A DNA stretch of 64,000 nt from Sphingopyxis sp. H073 (GTDB taxonomy: Bacteria > Pseudomonadota > Alphaproteobacteria > Sphingomonadales > Sphingomonadaceae), in NCBI RefSeq assembly GCF_001468395.1, contig NZ_LNSG01000002.1, positions 310,001 through 374,000 of the forward strand, given 5' to 3'. The notes beneath the pieces are model-generated. The model searched no databases, was not told the DNA's origin, and saw only the letters and a list, made by a program, of their open reading frames with translations. Positions 36,590 to 45,278 of this stretch are shown one piece after another; position 1 is the first letter of the stretch, and every line of letters begins with the position of its first letter. The translations under genes and the position numbers were made by a program.

Positions 36590-37039
36590 CTACGCAACAG
36601 CCTCCACGGTCAAATCGCGGCCATTGAACTGCACCGTTTCCCCGGCTCGCGCGCCTTCGATCGCCTCGTAGATCGGGGCCATCGTCGAGATGCCCATCAG
36701 TTCCTGCCCATGACAAATGAACCTGCCAGTCGAGACCGAAATGACGAAGTGCTTACCGGACAGCTTGACGACGGCGCCTTCCGAGACTTCTGACTTTGGT
36801 CCAAAATCGATTGTCCGGAGTTTGTCGAGCTTATCAACATAGTCATCGAGAGTGTCATCGAGCGCCTCAGCAAAGTCGCTCGCCACCTCGGCTTGCGCCT
36901 GCTCGTCGTTCTCGATCGGCTCGCTGCGATCGAGGCGCGCGGTGGAGACGTAATCCAGATACTTCTTGCGAGCGCTTTGCAGCGCCGCGGTTTCAAGCGA
37001 CAGCATTGTCTCGCGAATATGGTCCTTGTTCCAGTCCAT
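36590..37039 (-). CDS. GreA/GreB C-terminal-like protein with helical N-terminus
   Basis: A 149-residue protein. Residues 1-75 form long helices with many charged residues (HIRETMLSLETAALQSARKK and EALDDTLDDYVDKLDKL). Residues 85-148 resemble the FKBP-like C-terminal domain of GreA/GreB or Rnk: SEGAVVKLSGKHFVISVS through GISTMAPIYEAIEGARAGETVQFNG. The tip residues of a true Gre finger cannot be confirmed. It may bind RNA polymerase. ATG 37039 is favoured over 37081 because of the preceding GAGGCAGAG. Confidence 0.55.
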   Translation of the reverse strand: MDWNKDHIRETMLSLETAALQSARKKYLDYVSTARLDRSEPIENDEQAQAEVASDFAEALDDTLDDYVDKLDKLRTIDFGPKSEVSEGAVVKLSGKHFVISVSTGRFICHGQELMGISTMAPIYEAIEGARAGETVQFNGRDLTVEAVA

Positions 37040-37115
37040 CTCTGCCTCGTTATTTTTGACCTTAAGGGGCATCCCATCCATCGTTGGGGTCTGGGTTTCC
37101 CGCGCTCCGCCGACA

Positions 37116-37688
37116 TCATTCGTCGGTAATAACGTCTTCGCCCTGGTAGGGAATCCTGATCAGCCGGGGATCCCGAATAATGCTCGTCACGAGCCAGACG
37201 TATGATTGTTCTGCTGTATCGAAGCCGAGGATGCTGAAGGCTCCCCCGAACGGGCATGCCGGAAAGTCAGGGAAGCCTTCCCGCAAAACGTAACGCTCAG
37301 GGTCGCGATCAAACTCGCTTTTGTAGACTTTGCGCAGCCCATGCTTGCTCGGCACGTCGGCGTCACCGGCCGGAGCTGTTTCACGATGCTCAAGAAGCCG
37401 TTCGGACAGGTCACGGTGACATATCTCGTCGAACACATCGAAGGCATCGATAAGCAGACCTTTATGCTCGGTCGCCGGATCTGTGATGGCGTAGATGTTC
37501 GAGGCGTCTTCGGCTCCATCGCCGCTCTCAAGGCGTAATGCGGCATCGACACGAATGCTGCACGCGTCGAGGGTCGATCCGAGTTCGAGATCGACAAGAG
37601 CGCCGTCCTTCACACGGTACTCTCGGTCATAGCCCTTAGCCACGAAGGACTGTACGGCGTCCAGAACGTCTCTCACTGGAGTTGTCAT
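37116..37688 (-). CDS. Two-part protein of unknown function
   Basis: About 190 residues, starting MTTPVRDVLDAVQSF. The first half (LDAVQSFVAKGYDREYRVKDGALVDLELG, and later AEDASNIYAITDPATEHKGLLIDAFDVF) resembles the small proteins often mislabelled phosphoribosylpyrophosphate synthetase in other genomes. The second half has no match I recognise. There is no signal or membrane segment. It lies on the same strand as the GreA-like gene, with about 76 bases between them. Confidence 0.55.
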   Translation of the reverse strand: MTTPVRDVLDAVQSFVAKGYDREYRVKDGALVDLELGSTLDACSIRVDAALRLESGDGAEDASNIYAITDPATEHKGLLIDAFDVFDEICHRDLSERLLEHRETAPAGDADVPSKHGLRKVYKSEFDRDPERYVLREGFPDFPACPFGGAFSILGFDTAEQSYVWLVTSIIRDPRLIRIPYQGEDVITDE

Positions 37689-37782
37689 CAATGCACCTCG
37701 AGTTCGGATTGTAGGGGTTGCGCGCCGACCGAAGGCGCGCTTTGGCTCCGTGACCGACCAGCACTGAAGATGCGGAGCACCA

Positions 37783-38751
37783 TCATAGCCACTTGGCTCG
37801 CTTGAAGCGGACGAACAGGAAAAGACAGAACGTCAGCATTAGGCCGAGCACGACGAAATAGCCGTAAGCTGTGTCCAGCTCCGGCATGTTCCTGAAGTTC
37901 ATTCCATATATGCCCGCGATGGCCGTAGGGACCGCGAGGATCGCCGCCCAGGCAGCGAGCTGGCGCGTGATGACGCCTGTCCTCTGCGCCTCAAGAAGGC
38001 TGCTGAATTCGAAGACCGTGGACAGCACCTGGAGGAGGCCATCGACCATGGACTGGACCCGATCGACATGGTCGGCGACATCGTTGAAGTACGGCCGCAC
38101 CTCAGCGCTGATGCACGGGAAATGTCCGCGAACGAGCTTGCGCACCAGTTCCGCCATAGCGCCAAGGGTTCGCTGGAAACGCGTCAATTCGCATCGCAAG
38201 CCGAAGATGCGCGCGACCTCCGCCCGCCCCAGGAAGTCGTCGAGCGATCGCCTCTCCATCGCGAGCACGTCGTCCTCGATCATTTCGAAGATCGGCAGAT
38301 ACTGATCGACGATGCGGTGAAGGATGGCATGCAGGACGTAGTCGACACCCTTACCAAACTGAGCAGGCGAACCCTCAAGCTGCTCGCGAAGATTGCCAAG
38401 CGCTCCGGCGTTGCCGTGACGCACGGTGATCAGATGGTTGTGACCAGTGAAGATCGCGGTCTTGCCGTAGCGTATGCGGTCCCCAACCAGCTCGGCCGTC
38501 TGAGCGACGACGTAAAGCTCGCCGTTATAGACTTCGAGCTTCGGCGGGCACATCGGATGCATCGCGTTATCAATCGCCAATGGATGCAGATTGTAGGTCG
38601 ACTGAAGCGCCCTGAGTTCGCTTTCCGAAGGCTCGCTGAGCCCAATCCAGCAGAAGCCAGATCGGTTCTTGTCGAGCTCAACCCGCTCGTCGATAGCGAC
38701 TTCGCGGATGCGGCGACCCTCGTCGTAATAGTAAGCGGCGATGACGCTCAT
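37783..38751 (-). CDS. corA: CorA-type divalent cation transporter
   Basis: A 322-residue 2-TM-GxN transporter. A large N-terminal cytosolic domain with a long helix (about 160-250) precedes two C-terminal membrane helices. The pore signature is IAGIYGMNFRNMPE (YGMN, about 272-285), followed by YGYFVVLGLMLTFCLFLFVRF. It moves Mg2+, Co2+ or Zn2+. The ATG overlaps the stop of the GST gene by four bases (ATGA), an unusual pairing. Confidence 0.92.
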   Translation of the reverse strand: MSVIAAYYYDEGRRIREVAIDERVELDKNRSGFCWIGLSEPSESELRALQSTYNLHPLAIDNAMHPMCPPKLEVYNGELYVVAQTAELVGDRIRYGKTAIFTGHNHLITVRHGNAGALGNLREQLEGSPAQFGKGVDYVLHAILHRIVDQYLPIFEMIEDDVLAMERRSLDDFLGRAEVARIFGLRCELTRFQRTLGAMAELVRKLVRGHFPCISAEVRPYFNDVADHVDRVQSMVDGLLQVLSTVFEFSSLLEAQRTGVITRQLAAWAAILAVPTAIAGIYGMNFRNMPELDTAYGYFVVLGLMLTFCLFLFVRFKRAKWL

Positions 38752-39452
38752 GCGGGCCTCGCAGGGATAACCAGGCCCCGCTGCACGGCTGGTCGAGCGA
38801 GGCCGCGATCCAACCAACCCCGGACGTTCCGGTGTTCGGCGATGCGCAACAGGTCACCGGCGTCATAGGTGCTGACCAGGGCATTGACCCAGCCGAGCGT
38901 CGCGATGTCGGCGATGGAATAGTCGTCGACGATCCACTCGCGCCCATCCAGCTGGCGATCCAAGATCCCCAGCAGGCGCTTGGACTCGTCGGCGAACCGT
39001 TGCTGAGGCCGCTTGTCCTCGTAGTCCTTTCCGCCCCAACGCAGAAAGAAGCCCAGCTGACCGAACATCGGGCCGATCGCCGACATCTGGAAGAATACCC
39101 AACTCAGCACCTCATAACGCCTGGCTTGTCCCGGTGGGATCAATCGGCCCGTCTTCTCGGCGAGGTAAACGAGGATCGCACCGGACTCCCAAACGCCGAG
39201 CGGCTCACCATCGGGCCCTGACGGATCGATGATCGCAGGGATCCGCCCGTTTGGGTTCAGCGACACGAAAGCGGGGTCTTTGGCCTCGTTTGTGCTGATG
39301 TCGATAAAGTGCGGCTCGTATGGCAGGCCGGTCTCCTCGAGCATGATGGAGACCTTGACGCCGTTGGGCGTGGGCGCTGCATAGAACTGCAGGAGATCGG
39401 GATTGGAGGCAGGCCAGCGCTTGGTGATCGGATATGACGAAAGGTCTGGCAT
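38748..39452 (-). CDS. Glutathione S-transferase (YghU/YfcG-like)
   Basis: A 234-residue GST. The N-terminal thioredoxin-fold half reads LLQFYAAPTPNGVKVSIMLEE (about 19-39), LNPNGRIPAIIDP and WESGAILVYLAEKTGR (the glutathione-binding ESGAI); the helical half ends DYSIADIATLGWVNA. The TPNG motif is the Nu-class (YghU/YfcG) mark, whose members have disulfide-bond reductase and peroxidase activity. It is co-transcribed with corA. Confidence 0.9.
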   Translation of the reverse strand: MPDLSSYPITKRWPASNPDLLQFYAAPTPNGVKVSIMLEETGLPYEPHFIDISTNEAKDPAFVSLNPNGRIPAIIDPSGPDGEPLGVWESGAILVYLAEKTGRLIPPGQARRYEVLSWVFFQMSAIGPMFGQLGFFLRWGGKDYEDKRPQQRFADESKRLLGILDRQLDGREWIVDDYSIADIATLGWVNALVSTYDAGDLLRIAEHRNVRGWLDRGLARPAVQRGLVIPARPA

Positions 39453-39586
39453 GCTGGGGCAATCCTACCAAATCGATGGCCGGCAAGCGGCATGACCGCT
39501 TGAGGGGCCGTACGAGGACCGCATCGTTCGCCGATGCGGTCCCATTGCTTGCGATGCAGAGCGCTATGTCGCGATAGGCGCTGCAG

Positions 39587-40126
39587 CTATTCTGCTGCCG
39601 CTCCGGTGGTAGGCTGGGTAGCACCAGCGTCTTGACGCTTGGGGAGCACCCAATTCGCGCGCGGAAAATGGCACGTGTAACCGCCCGGGCGCTTCTCGAG
39701 ATAGTCTTGGTGCTCCGGCTCCGCTTCCCAGAAATCGCCGACAGGCTCGACTTCGGTGACGACTTTGCCGTCCCACAGTCCGGAGGCGTCGACGTCGGCG
39801 ATCGTCTCCTCGGCGACCCGCTTCTGCTCATCGTCCACATAGTAGATGCCGGATCGATAGGAGAGGCCGCGATCGTTGCCTTGCCGATCTTTCGTCGTCG
39901 GGTCGTGGATCTGGAAGAAGTATTCCAGGATGTTACGGTAACTTGTCGCTGCCGGGTCGAAAATGATCTCGATCCCTTCAGCGTGAGTACCGTGATTGCG
40001 ATAGGTGGCGTTCGGGACGTCGCCACCGGTGTATCCGACGCGGGTCGACACGATGCCGGGCTGCTTGCGGATCAGATCCTGCATGCCCCAAAAACATCCG
40101 CCTGCGAGAACAGCGCGCTGATGCAT
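39587..40126 (-). CDS. msrA: Peptide-methionine (S)-S-oxide reductase MsrA
   Basis: A 179-residue MsrA with the canonical active site [13 protein letters not shown] (residues 6-18), [45 protein letters not shown] and [20 protein letters not shown] near the C-terminus, where the recycling Cys lies. It reduces methionine-S-sulfoxide. ATG 40126 has GGAGGAGG 7 bases upstream. It begins 2 bases after the msrB stop, forming an msrB-msrA operon that covers both sulfoxide epimers. Confidence 0.94.
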   Translation of the reverse strand: MHQRAVLAGGCFWGMQDLIRKQPGIVSTRVGYTGGDVPNATYRNHGTHAEGIEIIFDPAATSYRNILEYFFQIHDPTTKDRQGNDRGLSYRSGIYYVDDEQKRVAEETIADVDASGLWDGKVVTEVEPVGDFWEAEPEHQDYLEKRPGGYTCHFPRANWVLPKRQDAGATQPTTGAAAE

Positions 40127-40127
40127 G

Positions 40128-40571
40128 TTACGCCTCCTCCACCTGATCGAGATATTCGCCGTAGCCCTCGGCTTCCATCTCATCGCGCGGGATGAAGCGA
40201 AGGGCGGCCGAGTTAATGCAATAGCGCAGTCCGCCACGGTCGGCCGGACCGTCGGGGAACACGTGGCCGAGATGGCTGTCGCCATGGACCGATCGAACTT
40301 CCGTCCGGACCATGCCGTGCGAACTGTCCCGCACCTCGTTCACGTGCGCGGGGACGATGGGCTTGGTGAAGCTGGGCCAGCCGGATTTCGACTCGAACTT
40401 GTCCGTCGATGCGAAAAGCGGCTCTCCGGACACGACATCGACGTAGATGCCCGGTTCTTTGTTATCGTTGTATTCACCGGTGAAGGCTCGCTCCGTGCCG
40501 TCTTCCTGGGTGATCCGGCGTTGCTCGGGGGTCAGGCGGTCGATCGCTGCCTGAGACTTTTCAAACTTCAT
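40128..40571 (-). CDS. msrB: Peptide-methionine (R)-S-oxide reductase MsrB
   Basis: A 147-residue Msr[13 protein letters not shown] (about 65-76), [29 protein letters not shown] (about 100-128; the catalytic Cys in RYCIN) are clear. The two CxxC zinc pairs seen in many MsrB proteins are absent (the region reads [13 protein letters not shown]), so this is a zinc-free form. Start at ATG 40571, GGAGACG upstream. It heads the msrB-msrA operon and has the LysR/OxyR-like box about 100 bases upstream. Confidence 0.93.
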   Translation of the reverse strand: MKFEKSQAAIDRLTPEQRRITQEDGTERAFTGEYNDNKEPGIYVDVVSGEPLFASTDKFESKSGWPSFTKPIVPAHVNEVRDSSHGMVRTEVRSVHGDSHLGHVFPDGPADRGGLRYCINSAALRFIPRDEMEAEGYGEYLDQVEEA

Positions 40572-40669
40572 GATCGTCTCCAATACTTGGTTTCAGGGCC
40601 AAGGCACATTACGGACATCTTATCTTGCTTGACGGTCACCTCGACTATCGCAGTGCCAATTATATTTAT

Positions 40670-40698
40670 CCAATACGCTGTGCGTATAGTTTCGATAG
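40670..40698 (-). promoter_or_regulatory. LysR/OxyR-like box upstream of msrB (copy 3 of 3)
   Basis: CCAAT, 3 bases, CTGT, 3 bases, TATAGTTTCGATAG, in the 148-base gap between the LysR gene and msrB, about 99 bases from the msrB ATG. The distance is almost the same as for dps. The inner GTAT-N7-ATAG differs by one base from copies 1 and 2. Confidence 0.65.
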
Positions 40699-40719
40699 CT
40701 CCGCTGTGATCAGCGGCGT

Positions 40720-41595
40720 TCAGTTCCACGCGTATCTGGCCGCCATCTGCGCGATCTTCCTGATCTCAACCGGCGCCGTGGAGCCAGAGACCGTCGCGAT
40801 CACGACCTCTCGCTCGAGGACAAACCCATCGATCGGACGCGTAACCAGACCTTGGGCTGTAGCCGACCGCTCCGGAAGGATGCATATGGCCTCGCCGTCT
40901 GCGACGACCCGTTGCACCCAATCGTCACGATCGGACCGGAAGCGCGGCCGCATCAGCACCTCCCGTCGTGCGAAATGGTCTAGGATCTGCTCGCGAAACT
41001 CACACTTCAGACGATCAACGAACGGGAACTCCAACAAGTCCTCGCCTCGCACGATATCGCTCGCCGCGAGCGGGTGTTTCGCGGAACAGCCGAGTACGAA
41101 GCGCTCACGGAACAGAGGTCGCACATCAAGCTTGCGGTCCGGCCGCGTCTCGCGCGGCAGGATGCATGCGTGATACTTGCCCGACAGCACCTCCGATGTG
41201 TCTTCACTCGCCCCGAGCGAATGCATCTTGATCTCGATCGATGGCACTTCTGCCAACGCGCTTTCGAAGAAGGCCGTGAAAAGCTTCGGCCCGACGGTCG
41301 GGGCGACGGCTACGTCCAGCACCCGGTGCCTCCCCATGGCCCAGTTTTCAGAATGATGCCGAACACTTTTCATCGCGACTAACATGCGCCGAAACTCAGC
41401 CTCCACGTCCTGGCCAAGGCCGGTGAGACGGCTGTTCTTCCCATCGCGATAAATGAGCGGACCGCCGAGCTCTTCCTCCAAGCGGCGGATCGCGCGTGTC
41501 AGGCTTGGCTGGGACACACCGCTCAACCGCGCCGCTGCTGTAAAATTCAGCGTCTCGGCCAAGTTGATGAAATAGCTGACCTGATTGAGTTCCAT
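40720..41595 (-). CDS. LysR-family regulator with one OxyR-like cysteine
   Basis: A 291-residue LysR-type regulator. The helix-turn-helix is LNFTAAARLSGVSQPSLTRAIRRLEEELG (about 15-43). In the effector domain, FVDRLKCEFREQILDHFARRE (about 192-212) resembles the OxyR redox loop (HCLRDQ in E. coli) with the peroxidatic-type Cys but without the second Cys. That suggests thiol-based sensing by a single Cys (inference). It lies directly upstream of msrB-msrA on the same strand and is a good candidate for binding the composite box. Two MarR-type palindromes lie in its own promoter. Confidence 0.85.
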   Translation of the reverse strand: MELNQVSYFINLAETLNFTAAARLSGVSQPSLTRAIRRLEEELGGPLIYRDGKNSRLTGLGQDVEAEFRRMLVAMKSVRHHSENWAMGRHRVLDVAVAPTVGPKLFTAFFESALAEVPSIEIKMHSLGASEDTSEVLSGKYHACILPRETRPDRKLDVRPLFRERFVLGCSAKHPLAASDIVRGEDLLEFPFVDRLKCEFREQILDHFARREVLMRPRFRSDRDDWVQRVVADGEAICILPERSATAQGLVTRPIDGFVLEREVVIATVSGSTAPVEIRKIAQMAARYAWN

Positions 41596-41663
41596 AGCCC
41601 TTCGGCCTGCACGCCGTGAATGATGCCGCTTCCAAGACCGGTCTTTTCGACCGCCACCAGAAG

Positions 41664-41678
41664 TATGCGCGACGCATA
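41664..41678. promoter_or_regulatory. MarR-type palindrome TATGCG-CGA-CGCATA (site 1)
   Basis: Perfect 6-bp arms with a 3-bp spacer, 69 bases before the LysR ATG on the minus strand. Same sequence as the site at 47668. Confidence 0.75.
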
Positions 41679-41703
41679 TAATCACGCTTTAGGGGCTTGT
41701 CTA

Positions 41704-41718
41704 TATGCGCCACGCATA
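41704..41718. promoter_or_regulatory. MarR-type palindrome TATGCG-CCA-CGCATA (site 2)
   Basis: Perfect arms. It is 40 bp centre to centre from site 1 (about four helix turns) and about 104 bases before the hydrolase-OsmC fusion start, so the pair sits in a divergent promoter. Confidence 0.75.
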
Positions 41719-41821
41719 TAAAAAGAATGTCTTGGACGGCTAGTCCGGGCCTGATGGCGCTTCCGCCAGGGCCCAAGGGTTCCGGTGCACCCACTAAGTC
41801 GCCGTGGGAGGCTCGACGCTT

Positions 41822-43048
41822 ATGACAGGAAGACCGTTCACGTTTCCCGGTGGTGGAGGCTCTGATCTAACCGGGTATTTGGAGGCGCCCGAAGGTACGC
41901 CTCGCGGCTGGGCTATTTTCGCCCATTGCTTCACTTGCGGGAAAGACAGCCGCGCCGCCGTGTACATCGCACGCGCCCTCTCGCGGGCTGGCATCGGCGT
42001 CTTGCGGTTCGACTTCGCCGGCACAGGGATCGAGAGTTCTGCGGATGAAGCGATAAGCTTCGCTTCCGACGTCGATGATCTTAAGGCCGCCGCGGAGGCC
42101 ATGGCTGTCGCCGGTAAGGCCCCCTCCCTCCTTGTCGGACACAGCCTGGGCGGCACGGCTGCGATCGTAGCCGCCGCCGACTTGCCGGATATCGCAGCGG
42201 TAGTGACGATCGGCGCCCCGGCTGATCTTCAGCATATATTGCGCGTCTTTCAACCTGCCGACCTAGACGCGATAGCGAGCGAGGGCGAGGCATCGGTGGA
42301 TATTGCTGGCAGGCCCTTCCTGATCCGCCGCAGTTTCCTTGAAACGGTCGACGAAGTGGACATCGAGAGGTCTATCGCTGCCCTTCGACGTCCGGTGCTT
42401 GTGATGCATTCACCGGTGGATCAAGTCGTGGGTATCGAGCACGCCTCGCGCATCTTCGTCGCGTCGCGCCATCCCAAGAGCTTTGTTTCGCTCGACACGG
42501 CCGATCACCTTCTCACCGATGTCGAAGATGCGAATTACGCCTCAGCTATGGTCGCAGCGTGGGCAAGCCGCTTCCTGCCGCCGCTCGCGGCGGACCTTCC
42601 ACAAGTCGAGTTAGCGAATGGAGTCGTGGCGTCGGAAACGTTGGCGGGGAAGTTCCAACTCACGGTCCGTAGTGGCGAGCACACGCTGTTCGCCGATGAA
42701 CCAGAATCGGTCGGAGGTCTCGGCAGCGGCCTGTCTCCTTACGAACTGGTGTCGGCCGGACTGGCAGCCTGCACGGTGATGACAATGCGTCTTTACGCGA
42801 ACCGCAAAGGCTTCCCGCTGGAGCGAGCGACGACGACCGTGCGACACGAGAAAGTGGCGGACATGATGCCTCCCGACCGCTTCACGCGCACCGTCTCTCT
42901 CGATGGGCCGCTCAGCGATGAACAGCGGGCGCGCATTCTGGAAATCGCGGATCGGTGTCCGGTCGACCTGACACTCGTCCGAGGCTCGGATGTGCAGACC
43001 GAACTTTCGAGCGATGCGCAGCCTGCAGGTGCGGCGCCGGCGAACTGA
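41822..43048 (+). CDS. Alpha/beta hydrolase-OsmC fusion protein
   Basis: A 408-residue two-domain protein. Residues 1-250 are a serine hydrolase: [19 protein letters not shown] (about 36-54), [12 protein letters not shown], the nucleophile in [12 protein letters not shown] and the acid/His in [11 protein letters not shown] and TADHLL. Residues 265-400 are an OsmC/Ohr-type domain: [26 protein letters not shown] carries the first redox Cys and [10 protein letters not shown] the second. It should hydrolyse an ester and reduce organic hydroperoxides with one chain. ATG 41822 is preferred to GTG 41804. Confidence 0.88.
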   Translation: MTGRPFTFPGGGGSDLTGYLEAPEGTPRGWAIFAHCFTCGKDSRAAVYIARALSRAGIGVLRFDFAGTGIESSADEAISFASDVDDLKAAAEAMAVAGKAPSLLVGHSLGGTAAIVAAADLPDIAAVVTIGAPADLQHILRVFQPADLDAIASEGEASVDIAGRPFLIRRSFLETVDEVDIERSIAALRRPVLVMHSPVDQVVGIEHASRIFVASRHPKSFVSLDTADHLLTDVEDANYASAMVAAWASRFLPPLAADLPQVELANGVVASETLAGKFQLTVRSGEHTLFADEPESVGGLGSGLSPYELVSAGLAACTVMTMRLYANRKGFPLERATTTVRHEKVADMMPPDRFTRTVSLDGPLSDEQRARILEIADRCPVDLTLVRGSDVQTELSSDAQPAGAAPAN

Positions 43049-43076
43049 TGTGGTGCACAGAGCGGAGGTTGATCGG

Positions 43077-43613
43077 ATGCAGAGTCTGCCCACTACCGAC
43101 CAGACGCCGACGCGAACCGAGCGAGCGATACTTGCGGGTGGGTGTTTCTGGGGCCTCGAAGATTTACTTCGCCGCGCGAAGGGCGTCGTGACGACGCGTG
43201 TCGGCTACATCGGCGGCGAAATGCCGGACCCGACTTACACGAGACACCATGGTCATGCGGAAGCGGTGGAGGTCACGTTTGATCCTTCGATACTGACATA
43301 TCGTGCTCTCCTGGAACTCTTCTTCCAAATCCACGATCCGACGACATACGAGCAACAAGGTAACGACGTCGGGCCAAGCTATCGGTCCGCGATTTTCTAC
43401 ACGTCTGAGAAGCAGATGGACGTTGCTCTGGAGACAATCGCCGAGATCGAAGCGTCGGGGCGCTGGCCGGGACCTGTCGTGTCCGAGATCAACCCGGAAG
43501 AGCCGTTCTGGGAGGCCGAGCCAGAGCATCAGAAGTACCTCCAGCGTCGACCCGGCGGCTATAGCTGCCACTTCGAGCGACCGGCTTGGCGATTGGACCG
43601 AGCGAAACGATGA
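43077..43613 (+). CDS. msrA: Second canonical MsrA
   Basis: A 178-residue MsrA with the active site [20 protein letters not shown] (about 16-35), [52 protein letters not shown] and [19 protein letters not shown]. It is clearly related to the msrA at 39587 (same FxIHDPTT..QGND and RPGGY-CHF blocks) but divergent, so it is not a recent duplication. It starts at ATG 43077 with GGAGG 9 bases upstream, 28 bases after the fusion gene, and is probably in the same operon. Confidence 0.93.
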   Translation: MQSLPTTDQTPTRTERAILAGGCFWGLEDLLRRAKGVVTTRVGYIGGEMPDPTYTRHHGHAEAVEVTFDPSILTYRALLELFFQIHDPTTYEQQGNDVGPSYRSAIFYTSEKQMDVALETIAEIEASGRWPGPVVSEINPEEPFWEAEPEHQKYLQRRPGGYSCHFERPAWRLDRAKR

Positions 43614-43689
43614 GCGCGCTGGGACGATCGTCAACGATACGGACGCGAAGGCGCTCGCCCCGCGTCGCTAGGTCAGCTGGGTTCTTGCG

Positions 43690-44451
43690 ATGATACCCGA
43701 ATACGTAATCGCCGGCTTGTGGGGGCTTTTGTCAGGAAGCGGACTTCTGGTCGGGGCGGTACTTGCGGACGTGCTGTACGGGCGACTCACTCACCGCATG
43801 ATCTCAGCGGTGATGGGCTTCGGTGGTGGTGTGTTGATTGCCGTGGTCGCTACCGAACTCATCGGTGATCGCGTGTCGGCTGGCATGGGACCCTTGGCGA
43901 TCTTTGCGCTGCTCGCAGGGGCCGCAATCTTCAGCGGCACAAACTGGTTTCTCTCTGGCAGGGGCGCGAAGCATCGAAAGCGATGCGGTGAATGCACCGA
44001 GCAGGCCACTGAACAGGAGCGCCGCGGTAGCGGTGCTGCGATTGCGTTCGGCAGCGTTCTCGACGGCATTCCAGAGGCCCTCGTAATTGGGATGTCCGTG
44101 GCTGGCGGAGGCAGGATCAGCCTTGCAGTGGTGGCAGGCTTCTTTTTGGCTAATGTGCCACAGGGTCTGTCGAGCACTTCCGGAATGAAAGTCGCGGGCC
44201 GATCGCGAAGCTATATCTACGCGGTCTGGATCGGTATTCCGTTACTTGTTTGCATCGCCGCCGGCACGGGAAACCTTCTGCTCGGCTCGGCGTCCACTCA
44301 GGCCCCTGCCATTCTCTCGTTCGCAGCCGGCGCGGTCATAGCGATGCTGGCGGAAGCGATGATCCCTGAAGCTTTCGAGAAGGCGCCGCCGTTCATAGGC
44401 CTGATCACGGTCGTGGGGTTTCTGGCGGCGTATCTCATCGCTCAACACTGA
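43690..44451 (+). CDS. ZIP-family metal transporter-like membrane protein
   Basis: A 253-residue membrane protein with about eight helices. FGSVLDGIPEALVIGMSV (about 116-133) and FFLANVPQGLSSTSGMK (about 146-162) are the paired ZIP metal-site helices (H/N-x3-E-like positions N, P and D-x-x-P-E). A short Cys-rich cytosolic loop, KRCGECTEQATEQERR (about 98-113), may bind metal. It could import zinc, iron or manganese. It follows the second msrA by 76 bases. Confidence 0.8.
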   Translation: MIPEYVIAGLWGLLSGSGLLVGAVLADVLYGRLTHRMISAVMGFGGGVLIAVVATELIGDRVSAGMGPLAIFALLAGAAIFSGTNWFLSGRGAKHRKRCGECTEQATEQERRGSGAAIAFGSVLDGIPEALVIGMSVAGGGRISLAVVAGFFLANVPQGLSSTSGMKVAGRSRSYIYAVWIGIPLLVCIAAGTGNLLLGSASTQAPAILSFAAGAVIAMLAEAMIPEAFEKAPPFIGLITVVGFLAAYLIAQH

Positions 44452-44471
44452 AACCTGCGACTTCCAGAGCT

Positions 44472-45011
44472 CTAAGCCTCGCCGCCGTTCTCGCGGTCTA
44501 CGCCGCGCTCGTGCAACTCGGCATCGATTGGGCAATTCGTGCAGCCCTCGTAACAGCACAAGCGGCAGATGCGGTAGGAATGCTCGAGGTTTTCCAGGCG
44601 ATCGCGCAGCACGCGTTCAGCAATGCTGTAAAGAGCGTCCAACTCGGTAGGGGTGAGGATCGATAGTCCCTCAGCGATCACCTTGTCGCGCGAGGCCAAG
44701 ACCGCATCGCTCGCGACCTTGCCAGCCTCTGTAAGATGGAGGGACCGCGTGCGCCCGTCAGTCGAATGCTCGCGCCGCTCGACCAATCCCTCCGTCGACA
44801 AACGGTCCACCAAGCGGACGGTCGCGGCATGAGAAAGTCCCACCCCAACTGACAGCATGCGGATCGATAGCCCTGGCTTATGGGCAATCAACGCAAGCGC
44901 CGAGGCGGCGGGTCCAGCTTCTGGCGCCCGCGATGAACTAGCGCGAACGATGTCGTCGCTGATCATGAGTGCGAACGCCCCAAAGATATTTCGATCTCGA
45001 GGTCCATCCAT
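44472..45011 (-). CDS. MarR-family regulator with C-terminal cysteine cluster (A)
   Basis: A 179-residue winged-helix MarR protein. GLSIRMLSVGVGLSHAATVRLVDRLSTEGLVER (about 48-80) is the recognition region, then the wing REHSTDGRTRSLHLTEAG. The tail reads YRICRLCCYEGCTNCPIDAEL: five Cys, in a CxxC(C)x3Cx2C pattern, probably a metal or redox switch. The closely similar gene at 47702 shares it (CRLCDQARCADCP). I start at ATG 45011; the operator-like palindrome at 45025-45039 lies just before it. Confidence 0.88.
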   Translation of the reverse strand: MDGPRDRNIFGAFALMISDDIVRASSSRAPEAGPAASALALIAHKPGLSIRMLSVGVGLSHAATVRLVDRLSTEGLVERREHSTDGRTRSLHLTEAGKVASDAVLASRDKVIAEGLSILTPTELDALYSIAERVLRDRLENLEHSYRICRLCCYEGCTNCPIDAELHERGVDRENGGEA

Positions 45012-45024
45012 TGCCCCATCTATA

Positions 45025-45039
45025 TGTGCGCGAAGCATA
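45025..45039. promoter_or_regulatory. MarR-type palindrome, imperfect (site 3)
   Basis: TGTGCG-CGA-AGCATA, two mismatches from the consensus, 14 bases before the ATG of MarR gene A. It fits autoregulation. Confidence 0.5.
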
Positions 45040-45278
45040 GACAGCAAGCCATACCCCTCCAATGCCAAGGGATCGAGGTGACCCGAAAGCAGCGTCTTTA
45101 CAACGGCTTAGGACGTGCTGCGGATTGCGCGGAAGATTGAAATCCGGGATCTGGGTCGTCCGGTCGCATAAAATGGCGATACCTGGCGGCTATGGATCGG
45201 TGTGGGCTGTCGCGATTTTGGCTCCCAAAACGGCCGAATCACATCACCCCTGCGCCAGGGGCCATCCCTCGTCGGCAC

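Noticed and set aside
45012-45278. Possible gene between MarR A and rpiA
   Set aside because: Short frames only, without ribosome-binding sites or recognisable motifs; it looks intergenic apart from the operator near 45025.
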